From Streptomonospora nanhaiensis (GTDB lineage Bacteria > Actinomycetota > Actinomycetes > Streptosporangiales > Streptosporangiaceae), in assembly GCF_026642255.1 (NCBI RefSeq), contig NZ_CP113264.1, positions 124,001-188,000 on the forward strand: a stretch of 64,000 nt of DNA, written 5' to 3'. Positions within the stretch are counted from its first letter, which is position 1, and each line of letters begins with the position of its first letter. This document shows positions 34,124 through 48,554 of this stretch, in pieces. A program made the position numbers and the translations under genes. The notes under the pieces were generated by a model. It saw only the letters and a program-made list of their open reading frames with translations, did not search any database and was not told the origin of the DNA.

Positions 34124-34159
34124 GCGGCGCCCCGGCCCGGACGAGGGCCGGGGCGCCGC
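34124..34159 (+). terminator. Terminator of acs
   Basis: A perfect 15-bp stem (34124-34138 with 34145-34159) and 6-nt loop, 50 bp after the acs stop. Confidence 0.75.
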
Positions 34160-34325
34160 CGCCTTCCGGTCGCACTGCCCGGCCGCGCGGCCGGGCGCGC
34201 ACTCACCCCCGTGACGAAACGGACCTCTGCCGTTGTGCGTGCCGTGAGGGACATGGGTGGCGGGGCATGTGCGAGGATGCGGAGGATCATCCGCGTGTTC
34301 GGACCGAGAGAAGGGAACCCCCACG

Positions 34326-34823
34326 ATGGTGGACAAGCCGGGTACCGGCGAGCCCGACGCCGCCGGCACCGACCGTTCCATCGGCGCGCTGGTCTCCGAC
34401 GCCACCGACAACCTCTCCCGGCTGGTGCGGCTGGAGATCCAGCTCGCCAAGCTGGAGGCCAAGGCCGACGCGGCCAGGATCGGCAAGGGCGTCGCCGGGT
34501 TCGCGGTCGTCGCGGTCCTGGCCCACATCTTCGTCATCCTGCTCTCGGTGACCATCGCCTTCGCGCTCTACGAGCTGTTCGCGCTCCCGGCCTGGGCGTG
34601 CCTCGGCATCGTCACGCTGTTCTACCTGCTCCTCGCGGTGGTCTTCGGGCTGTACGGCCTCGTCAACTTCCGCAAGCGCCAGGGCCTCCAGCGCACCGCG
34701 CTGACCACCTCCCGCCTCGCCGGCATCCTGCGCGGCGAGATCCGGCCGCCCAGGACCGGTGACGACCTCGACACCGCCGGGGGCGCCGACACGGCCGGGG
34801 CCACCGCGGCGGCGCCGCGCTAG
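34326..34823 (+). CDS. Phage-holin-like membrane protein (superfamily III type)
   Basis: A 165-residue protein with an amphipathic N-terminal part (IGALVSDATDNLSRLVRLEIQLAKLEAKADAAR), two membrane helices (GFAVVAVLAHIFVILLSVTIAFALYELF and ACLGIVTLFYLLLAVVFGLYGLV) and a polar tail. It matches the chromosomal holin-like family found beside marP/acs in actinobacteria (Rv3669); no lysis function is shown and no phage genes are near. The ATG at 34326 lies after GAGAGAAGGGA. Confidence 0.86.
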   Translation: MVDKPGTGEPDAAGTDRSIGALVSDATDNLSRLVRLEIQLAKLEAKADAARIGKGVAGFAVVAVLAHIFVILLSVTIAFALYELFALPAWACLGIVTLFYLLLAVVFGLYGLVNFRKRQGLQRTALTTSRLAGILRGEIRPPRTGDDLDTAGGADTAGATAAAPR

Positions 34824-34832
34824 CCGCACACG

Positions 34833-35774
34833 GTGTTGGACGACTCCGCCGCCTACCTCGACGGCCCGTGGACGCACCGGACCGTCAAGGCCGCGGGCGC
34901 GCGCTTCCACGTGGCGGAGGCCGGTGAGGGCCCCCTCGTGCTCCTCCTGCACGGCTTCCCCCAGTTCTGGTGGGCGTGGCGGCACCAGCTGGGACCGCTC
35001 GCCGAGGCCGGGTTCCGCGCCGTCGCCGTCGACATGCGCGGCTACGGGGCCAGTGACAAGACCCCCCGCGGCTACGACCTCGTGACCCTCGCCCAGGACG
35101 CCGCCGGCCTGGTGCGGGCCCTGGGGTACGAGGACGCCGCGGTGGTGGGACACGGGGTGGGCGGGCTCGTCGGCTGGACGATGACGGCCTACCACCCCGG
35201 CGCGGTACGCGCCCTGGCGGCGGTCTCCGCCCCGCACCCGCTGCGCACCGCGCGGATCGTCGCCTCGGGCGGACCCGGTGTCCGGCACATGCTCCGGGCG
35301 CAGGTGCCGATCCTTCCGGAGCACAGGCTCCTGGCCGACGGGTGCGTCCGCGTGGGCGACCTCCTGCGCGAGTGGTCGGCCCCCGGTTGGCCCGGCGCCG
35401 AGGCCGAGGAGGCCTACCGGCAGGCCTTCGCCATCCCGAAGGTCTCCCACTGCTCCCTGGAGTACCACCGCTGGATCTTCCGCTCGCGGTGGCGCCCGGA
35501 CGGGCTCCGCTACAACGCGCGCATGCGGTCGCCCGTCCGCGTCCCCGTCCTCCAGCTCCACGGCGAGCTCGACCCGGTGTGCCCGCCCGAGGCGGCCCGC
35601 GCCTCCCGTCGCGCCGTCGCGGGGGCCCACCGCTGGGCGCCGATCCCGGGTGCGGGACACTTCCCGCACGAGGAACGCCCGGAGGAGGTCTCCCGCGAGC
35701 TCGTGGGGTGGCTGGGGCGGCTCGGCGGCGGACAGGTCGACGGAGCCCGGAAGGGCGACGGGGAACGGCGGTGA
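34833..35774 (+). CDS. Alpha/beta hydrolase at the EphE position, nucleophile missing
   Basis: A 313-residue alpha/beta-hydrolase resembling epoxide hydrolases. The oxyanion loop HGFPQFWWAWRHQ, the strand AVAVDMRGYGASDKT, an acidic residue in LHGELDPVCP and the His in GAGHFPHEERP are in place. The nucleophile elbow, however, reads VVGHGVGG, with Gly108 where Asp (epoxide hydrolase) or Ser would be. If the sequence is right, the usual covalent mechanism cannot work. The GTG start is 10 bp after the holin-like stop, and the DUF309 gene follows closely. Confidence 0.88.
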   Translation: MLDDSAAYLDGPWTHRTVKAAGARFHVAEAGEGPLVLLLHGFPQFWWAWRHQLGPLAEAGFRAVAVDMRGYGASDKTPRGYDLVTLAQDAAGLVRALGYEDAAVVGHGVGGLVGWTMTAYHPGAVRALAAVSAPHPLRTARIVASGGPGVRHMLRAQVPILPEHRLLADGCVRVGDLLREWSAPGWPGAEAEEAYRQAFAIPKVSHCSLEYHRWIFRSRWRPDGLRYNARMRSPVRVPVLQLHGELDPVCPPEAARASRRAVAGAHRWAPIPGAGHFPHEERPEEVSRELVGWLGRLGGGQVDGARKGDGERR

Positions 35775-35781
35775 GGCAGTG

Positions 35782-36303
35782 ATGGCGACGGAATCCGCGT
35801 CGGAGGGCCGGGAGAGGTCCGGCCGGGACCGCGACGAGACCGGGCGCGCGCAGAACCAGCGTCCCCGCGACCGCTACGGGCGGCCGCTGCCGCACGGGAG
35901 CGCGGGCGAGGTCGACCGGGTGCCCGACGACGCCGTGTTCTCCGCGGCCGAAGGCCTGTCGGAGGCCCAGCGGCTGCTCGACGGAGGGTACGCCTTCACC
36001 GCCCACGAGGTTCTCGAAGCCGTGTGGAAGTCCTCGCCCGAGCCCGAGAGGGAGCTGTGGCGGGGCCTCGCCCAGGTGGCCGTGGGCGTCACCCACGCCC
36101 AGCGCGGGAACGGCGTCGGCGCCGCGCGCCTGCTGAGGCGGGGCGCGGACCGGGTGGAGGGGTTCGGTCCGGACGCCCCGCACGGGGTGGACACGGCCGG
36201 CGTGGCGGCCTTCGCCCGGGGGCTGGCGGACGACCTGGACGCCGGCCGGGCGGAGCGGGGCGACGCGATCGACCCGGCGGGGATGCGCCTGCTCGGGGAG
36301 TAG
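35782..36303 (+). CDS. DUF309 domain protein
   Basis: A 173-residue protein with a polar N-terminal tail and a DUF309 helical domain. Its signature is FTAHEVLEAVWKSSP, ELWRGLAQVAVGVTHAQRGN and GAARLLRRGADRV, with conserved His and Glu. The function of the family is unknown; metal binding is possible. It follows the hydrolase after 7 bp, so the holin-like, hydrolase and DUF309 genes probably form an operon. The GTG at 35779 is an alternative start. Confidence 0.85.
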   Translation: MATESASEGRERSGRDRDETGRAQNQRPRDRYGRPLPHGSAGEVDRVPDDAVFSAAEGLSEAQRLLDGGYAFTAHEVLEAVWKSSPEPERELWRGLAQVAVGVTHAQRGNGVGAARLLRRGADRVEGFGPDAPHGVDTAGVAAFARGLADDLDAGRAERGDAIDPAGMRLLGE

Positions 36304-36847
36304 GCGGGCGGCGCCGGAGGCTGCGGCCCGGGACCGCGCCGCCCCGGACAGCGCACGACGGCACGGAGGCCCTCCAGGGGAGAACCATGTTCTCTCGTGG
36401 CTGGGGATACCAGTGTGGCTGATGAGGCTGATTCCCGTTTCATTCCTTTATGTGTGTTTTAGCGTTAACATAGCATTAATGCATTATGCGATGTTATTCA
36501 AGACGAAAATCCCCGATAAGGAAAATTATCCCGCTTCTGGGATCACCGTAAGATCACATCTTTGGTTTGTCTTGGGGAAATCGCGAAACGACACTCACCT
36601 TTATTCGGGATCGTGCGTAGAATCCCCGGATCACCGCCCGTGAGCGAGCAGCGCGGACGGTGTGCACCACAACCAAAGGTGGCACCGCTTCGACCCCGCC
36701 AAGCGTGCTGTCGGGCCAGCTCAGGCTCCTTCCGGACGGCGGTACGTCCACGGCGGCGCGCTGGTCCGGCGTCCACGCGGCGAACCGTTCCCCCGCGTTT
36801 CCCATGGACGGGGCCGAAAAGGTCGTGCCCGTCTCAAGGAGGACGGA
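36304..36847. other. Region upstream of hppA with an AT-rich island
   Basis: 544 bp without a believable gene. Bases 36425-36640 are strikingly AT-rich for this chromosome (TTTATGTGTGTTTTAGCG, CATAGCATTAATGCATTATG and similar) with sharp edges. GATCACCG-like repeats occur at 36541-36560 and 36629-36645. A 76-codon frame starting at 36413 runs through it but has no coding bias. It probably carries the hppA promoter and may be bound by a nucleoid protein such as Lsr2, or be a foreign remnant. Confidence 0.6.
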
Positions 36848-39304
<2,457 letters not shown>

Positions 39305-39317
39305 CGCGATCCCCAGA

Positions 39318-39347
39318 TGGCGGCCGCCCGGGAACCCGGGCGGCCGC
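39318..39347 (+). terminator. Terminator of hppA
   Basis: A perfect 14-bp stem (39318-39331 with 39334-39347) and 2-base spacer, 13 bp after the hppA stop. Confidence 0.75.
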
Positions 39348-39425
39348 CGCCGTGTGCGGGAGGGCGCCTAACCTGGTTCCGCGGGTGTGCTGCCCGCGCG
39401 GACGAGGCAGAAAAGGGGTTCTGTG

Positions 39426-39518
39426 ATGTCAGGGCTGAAGGGCCTGCTCGCCATCCTGGCGGTCATGGTGGGGTTCATCGGCGTTCTCGCCGTCGTCGCG
39501 ACCAGCCTGATGCCGTGA
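39426..39518 (+). CDS. 30-residue single-span membrane peptide
   Basis: ATG at 39426 is preceded by AAAAGGGG at good distance. The peptide begins MSGLKGLLAILAVMVG and is almost entirely one hydrophobic helix with a single Lys near the N-terminus, ending TSLMP. Its TGA overlaps the GTG of sixA (GTGA), so it is translated with it or serves as a leader for it. I know of no named family. It may localise or regulate SixA, or simply couple translation. Confidence 0.6.
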   Translation: MSGLKGLLAILAVMVGFIGVLAVVATSLMP

Positions 39519-39997
39519 GCGGGGCGCGCACACTGCTGCTGATGCGGCACGCGGAGGCGGAGAACGGGCACGGCGCCGACTACGAGCGGGGCCTGACCGA
39601 TCTGGGCAGGGCTCAGGCGGACGCGGTCGGGCGGATGCTCTCCCGGCGGGGATACGCGCCGGACCATGTCATCTGCTCCGGCGCCAGGCGCACCAGGCAG
39701 ACCCTGGACGGCGTTCTCGGCGCGATGGAGCCGGGGCCCCGGCCCGAGGTCGACTACTCGGAGGAGGCGTACTCGGCCGGTGTGGACACGCTCCTGGAAC
39801 TCGTGAACCGGGTCGACGCCGGAGTGCGCACCCTGCTGGTTGTGGCGCACAACCCCACCGTGGCCCAGGTGGCCGCCGGCTTCGTGGGGAACGAGGCCCT
39901 CGTGTCCTACGCTCCCGGCACGATCGCGGCCGTGGACCTGGAGGTCGAGTGGCTCTACGCGGCGCCCGGAACGGGCGCGGGCATCCTGCTCAACTGA
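39515..39997 (+). CDS. sixA: SixA-type phosphohistidine phosphatase
   Basis: A 160-residue histidine-phosphatase-superfamily enzyme. LLLMRHAEAEN is the RHG-type catalytic motif, ICSGARRTRQT supplies the second Arg, and VVAHNPTVAQVAAGF the second His. E. coli SixA dephosphorylates phosphohistidine on PTS/phosphorelay proteins; the target here is unknown. The GTG at 39515 overlaps the stop of the 30-residue peptide. A short CCCCC/GGGGG hairpin follows near 40030. Confidence 0.88.
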   Translation: MSGARTLLLMRHAEAENGHGADYERGLTDLGRAQADAVGRMLSRRGYAPDHVICSGARRTRQTLDGVLGAMEPGPRPEVDYSEEAYSAGVDTLLELVNRVDAGVRTLLVVAHNPTVAQVAAGFVGNEALVSYAPGTIAAVDLEVEWLYAAPGTGAGILLN

Positions 39998-40180
39998 TGT
40001 GACCCAGGACACGCCCCCGTCAGGTTGCCAGCCCCCTCGTCCGGGGGTAATGTTCTCCGAGTCGCCTCCGACCGGCCCAAGGCCACGAGGAGCGGCGGCA
40101 CTCCCCTCCGGCGAAACGGACGCACTCGCGGCCGTGCCGGAACCTCGGTTTTCACCAGAACGAACTTTCGAGCCTCGCGG

Positions 40181-40208
40181 TTCGAGCACTGTTCGGGCCA
40201 TGTAAACT
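40181..40208 (+). promoter_or_regulatory. Putative rrn promoter, distal
   Basis: TTCGAG - 16 nt - TAAACT, in the AT-richer leader upstream of 16S. Spacing fits a primary sigma-factor promoter; the -35 match is moderate. Confidence 0.4.
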
Positions 40209-40300
40209 CAGGGAGTCGCTTCAAAAGCCCAGTCCATTCGGACAAAAGCAGACGAAGCAAACGGGCTTTACCCCGATCAGAACCACCACAAACCGCCGAT

Positions 40301-40329
40301 TTGGCGGGGCGCGGAACACCTGATAAAGT
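40301..40329 (+). promoter_or_regulatory. Putative rrn promoter, proximal
   Basis: TTGGCG - 17 nt - TAAAGT, about 275 bp before the 16S start. The -10 and spacing resemble Streptomyces rrn promoters. Confidence 0.5.
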
Positions 40330-40410
40330 AAAGACACAACAAAGCGGAAACGCAGACGCCTTCCACGGAAGAGCAGACGGCCGGAACGGCTGGCGCTTGT
40401 ACGGGAAGAG

Positions 40411-40450
40411 CGGTTGTTTCTTGAGAACTCAACAGCGCGTGTTTGATTTT
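40411..40450 (+). promoter_or_regulatory. rRNA leader antitermination/processing element
   Basis: The leader carries GTTGTTTCTTGAGAACTC followed by AACAGCGCGTGTTTGAT, a short arrangement (TTGAG-AA-CTCAA hairpin next to a TGTTTGA box) found before 16S in many actinobacteria. It is taken as the boxA/processing region. The remaining leader to 40604 shows no gene. Confidence 0.5.
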
Positions 40451-40604
40451 CTTTAAGCCATGTTTGTTTTGGCCCCGTCACCCGAACAGTGGTTCGGTGT
40501 GAAGGGTTCCTTTGATTAACCAGGGCAACCTGGTTGGTCAGGATTACTTCTAGGTTTATCCGCCCCAGGCCGACCTCACGGTCGCCGGGACGGATGGTAT
40601 GACC

Positions 40605-45561
<4,957 letters not shown>

Positions 45562-45666
45562 TGCAGATAATTGGATGTTCGCGCACACTTTTCACGGAGT
45601 TTCGGCTCGCTGTGATCCCCTTGCACTGGGTTGTGGTGTGGGGTGTGGGTCTGGTGGGTTGTTGGT

Positions 45667-45785
45667 TTCCGTGGTGGTTATTGCTGGAGGGTCACACCCG
45701 GTCTCTTTCCGAACCCGGTCGTTAAGTCTCCTTGCGCTGATGGTACTGCCCTGTGGTGGGGTGGGAGAGTAGGTCGCTGCCACGG
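45667..45785 (+). rRNA. rrf: 5S ribosomal RNA
   Basis: About 119 nt, with the terminal stem CCGTGG/CCACGG, the central CCGAACCCGGTCGTTAAG loop and GATGGTACTGC segment typical of 5S. It lies about 105 nt after 23S. The exact ends are uncertain by a few bases. Confidence 0.93.
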
Positions 45786-45796
45786 TTTTTTGTAGG

Positions 45797-45833
45797 GGAG
45801 GGGGTTGCTTTGTGGGCGGCCCCCTCCTTTTTT
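45797..45833 (+). terminator. Terminator of the rRNA operon
   Basis: Stem GGAGGGGG/CCCCCTCC (45797-45804 with 45820-45827) followed by six T (45828-45833), a classic intrinsic terminator just after 5S. Confidence 0.9.
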
Positions 45834-46015
45834 GCGCGCATGCTTGTGCGTTTGTGAATCGGGTGGTGGGCAGGAGTGGTGGCGGGGGGTGGGGTGGTCC
45901 CCCTTGTTTCCAGGAAAGCGGAGTGGGGGTGTGCCGCGCCAGGGGAGGATGCCGCCTGTGGACGACACGGGGCCCGCAGACGCCCCGTAGCGCGTCCGCG
46001 GGCCCCGTCGGTGTG

Positions 46016-47281
46016 TCAGACGCCTGCGGTGGCGGGTGAGGAGGGGGAGGCCGGTTCGGTGGCCAGCCCGTGGAGGTCGGCGGCCTCGATCTCCTCGCGG
46101 GTGATGCCGAGGATGAACGCGATCGTGTCCAGGTAGGGCACGTTCACGGAGGTGTCGGCCTGCTGGCGGACCACCGGCTTCGCGTTGAACGCGACGCCCA
46201 GTCCCGCCACCTGGAGCATGTCCAGGTCGTTCGCGCCGTCGCCGACGGCGACCGTCTGCTCCAGGGGCACGCCGGCCTCGGCGGCGAACCGCTTCAGGGT
46301 GGTGGCCTTGCCCTTCCGGTCGATGATCGGGCCGACCAGTTCGCCGGTCAGCGTCCCGTCCACGACCTCCAGGGTGTTCGCCGCGGAGTAGTCCAGCCCG
46401 AGGCGTTCCACGAGCACGTCCGTGATCTGGGTGAAGCCGCCGCTCACGATCCCGCACTCGTAGCCCAGGCGCTTCAGGGTGCGGACCAGGGTCCGGGCCC
46501 CGGGGGTCAGCTGGATCTCCTCGCGCACCGCGTCGATGGCGGAGGCGTCGAGGCCCTTCAGCAGGGACACCCTGCGCCGGAGGGACTCCTCGAAGTCGAG
46601 TTCGCCGCGCATGGCCTCCTCGGTGACCCGGGCGACCTCCTGCTCGCAGCCGGCGTGGGCCGCCAGGAGCTCGATCACCTCGCCCTGGATCAGGGTGGAG
46701 TCGACGTCCATGACGATGAGGTGCTTGGCGCGGCGGTGCAGGCCGCTGGGCTGCACCGCGACGTCGACGCCCTGGGTGGAGGCCTCCATGGCGAGCTCGG
46801 CCCTCAGCTGCTCGGCGCTGCCCCCGGAGATCTCCATCTCCACGGAGGTCACCGGGTAGCTCGACAGCCGCTCTATCCGGTCGATGTTCGCTCCGGCCCT
46901 CGCCACGCACGACGTGATCGCGCCGAGGGCGCCGGGGCGCAGGGGGTCGGCCAGGACGGTCACGTGCAGGCGGCCGGAGGCGAAGTCGTTGACGCGGCCG
47001 TTGCCGTCCCCGTCCCCGTACTCGACCTCCATGTCGAGGTCGATCGCGGTCTTGTCGAGGGCGCTGCGCACCTCCTCGAAGACCCGCTGGCGGCTCACGC
47101 CGGGGGCCACGCGCTCGTCGACCCCGAGAACCGTCCCCAGCACCAGGCGTCCCGCCAGAACGACCTGTTCGAGGTCGACGATGGTCACCGGGAAGACGGA
47201 GAGGGTGCTCAGGAGACGCGCGCTGATGCCGGGCCGGTCGTGCCCGGTCACTGTCACCAACAACGTGGAATCATCATTCAT
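46016..47281 (-). CDS. serB: Phosphoserine phosphatase SerB
   Basis: A 421-residue enzyme for the last step of serine synthesis. N-terminal ACT-type domains (TLLVTVTGHDRPGISARLL, then LHVTVLADPLRPGALGAI) may sense amino acids; the HAD domain follows with MDVDSTLIQGEVIE, the SGGFTQI Ser and GDGANDLDML acidic motifs. The ATG at 47281 has GGAAGA upstream; a GTG four codons earlier lacks a ribosome-binding site. It is transcribed toward the rRNA operon. Confidence 0.95.
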   Translation of the reverse strand: MNDDSTLLVTVTGHDRPGISARLLSTLSVFPVTIVDLEQVVLAGRLVLGTVLGVDERVAPGVSRQRVFEEVRSALDKTAIDLDMEVEYGDGDGNGRVNDFASGRLHVTVLADPLRPGALGAITSCVARAGANIDRIERLSSYPVTSVEMEISGGSAEQLRAELAMEASTQGVDVAVQPSGLHRRAKHLIVMDVDSTLIQGEVIELLAAHAGCEQEVARVTEEAMRGELDFEESLRRRVSLLKGLDASAIDAVREEIQLTPGARTLVRTLKRLGYECGIVSGGFTQITDVLVERLGLDYSAANTLEVVDGTLTGELVGPIIDRKGKATTLKRFAAEAGVPLEQTVAVGDGANDLDMLQVAGLGVAFNAKPVVRQQADTSVNVPYLDTIAFILGITREEIEAADLHGLATEPASPSSPATAGV

Positions 47282-47394
47282 GGCGTCTTCCACGGTACTC
47301 GGCCGGGGGAGGGGCCGGTCGAGCCGGGAGGGCTCTTCGCCCAGCTAGTTCACCATGTGGACGGCTGGAGGAGAGGTGTAGGTCACTCCGGCGC

Positions 47395-48051
47395 CTACCG
47401 GTTGCCCCGGTTCTTCTTCTTGCGGCGCGGACCCTTGGCCTTGATGTCCACTCCGCCGAGCATGCACGTGCCCGTCAACCGGATGATCGGGGCGTTCGGG
47501 TCCGTGACCTGGTCCGTCCCGTGCATGTCCGCGCCGCCCAGAATCGCCGAGGTGTTGTTGATCACTCTCACCCCGTGCGGCACGGTGATGTCCACCCCGC
47601 CCATGATGACGGCGACCTGGATGGTCACCTCGTGCTGGCTGAGGACGGCCTCGCGGAGGTCCAGTTCGACCCCGCCGCAGAGCACGGACACGTTGGTCCG
47701 GGGCTCGACCAGCCAGCGGCCCTTGCGCTCGCAGCCGCCGAACACCGCGACCAGGTTCTCGGAGCCCTTGCTCTGGCCGGCGAGGTCGCGGGCCTCGCTC
47801 CCCAGGATCTCCATCCCGTTAGGGGGCTCGGACGACCGGCGGTCCATGGCCGCGTAGTCGTACCCCTGGCCGGTGACGGGCAGGTCCGAGACGATCGGGG
47901 CGAGCTCCCCGACGGTCTTGGCCCTGTACAGGGTGTCCAGGCGCTCCTCGTGCTCCACCGGGGTGAGGCGACCTTCAGCCACGGCCTCCCGCAGCCGCTC
48001 GGCAACCTTGTCCCGGTCCGCGTCGGAGGCTCGGATGTGCTCGGGCTGCAT
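47395..48051 (-). CDS. DUF1707 and LiaF-like domain protein
   Basis: A 218-residue protein. The N-terminal DUF1707 (IRASDADRDKVAERLREAVAEGRLTPVEHEERLD) is followed by a beta-rich domain like the C-terminal part of LiaF/YvqF cell-wall-stress proteins (VAVIMGGVDITVPHGVRV and CMLGGVDIKAKG). It has no membrane helix and ends in a very basic tail (GPRRKKKNRGNR). The function is unknown; a link to envelope stress is inferred from the LiaF-like domain. The ATG follows GAGGAG. The next minus-strand gene is serB, 113 bp away. Confidence 0.85.
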   Translation of the reverse strand: MQPEHIRASDADRDKVAERLREAVAEGRLTPVEHEERLDTLYRAKTVGELAPIVSDLPVTGQGYDYAAMDRRSSEPPNGMEILGSEARDLAGQSKGSENLVAVFGGCERKGRWLVEPRTNVSVLCGGVELDLREAVLSQHEVTIQVAVIMGGVDITVPHGVRVINNTSAILGGADMHGTDQVTDPNAPIIRLTGTCMLGGVDIKAKGPRRKKKNRGNR

Positions 48052-48177
48052 GATGACTGGTTCTCCTCGTCGACTCGGTGGGGCCGGGGCCCGGCGCCAC
48101 ACACCCAGTATCGGCACTCTCCCGTCACGATGGATCAGGTATATCCCCTGGACCTACCCCGAGAATTCCCGCGCCCC

Positions 48178-48345
48178 TTACCAGGGTGCGTCGGAGCGCC
48201 GGGCGTTCGCGCCTCCGTCCCCGGTCCCGGCCCGGTCCTCCGGGGCCCGTCGGGAACCGCGGTAGGCCGAGGGGCGGACACCGGTGCGGCGCAGGAAGGC
48301 GGTCGACAGGGCGCCCGGTTCGGCGAACCCGCACAGTCGAGGACA
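48178..48345 (-). pseudogene. Remnant of an AraC-family regulator (C-terminal HTH)
   Basis: Minus-strand frame reading LCGFAEPGALSTAFLRRTGV then RPSAYR (codons 48336-48259), the hallmark of the second helix-turn-helix of AraC/XylS regulators, followed by about 26 residues to a stop at 48178. Sequence upstream in the frame is Arg/Pro-rich with no first HTH or ligand domain. It is the 3' relic of a deleted gene. The rest of the 48052-48554 interval holds no gene. Confidence 0.6.
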
Positions 48346-48542
48346 TCGGAGTCGAACACCCTGCGGCCGACCCTGGCGGGGCCCGGCCGGGACGGTTCCG
48401 CGTCCCGGGCCTCCGCCCCCGCCCCCGCCCCTCTCGGGCCCGGAGCGCGCGGCGCGGCGTGGTGGTGGCCGCAGGGGCGCCCTGCGGAGAACCCCAGGTG
48501 CGGTCGGAGGCGCGCACGGTGGTCCGGCGGGGGGAGCGCTCC

Positions 48543-48548
48543 TAGCGT
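48543..48548 (+). promoter_or_regulatory. Leaderless -10 element of serine hydrolase gene
   Basis: TAGCGT, 6 nt before the ATG at 48555. Confidence 0.45.
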
Positions 48549-48554
48549 TGGGCC

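Noticed and set aside
34326..34823. Prophage suggested by the holin-like gene
   Set aside because: No other phage gene is nearby, and this family is a chromosomal actinobacterial protein beside acs.
36413..36643. 76-codon frame in the AT-rich island with a hydrophobic start
   Set aside because: No ribosome-binding site, no codon bias, and the sequence looks like non-coding AT-rich DNA. Kept only as part of the island finding.
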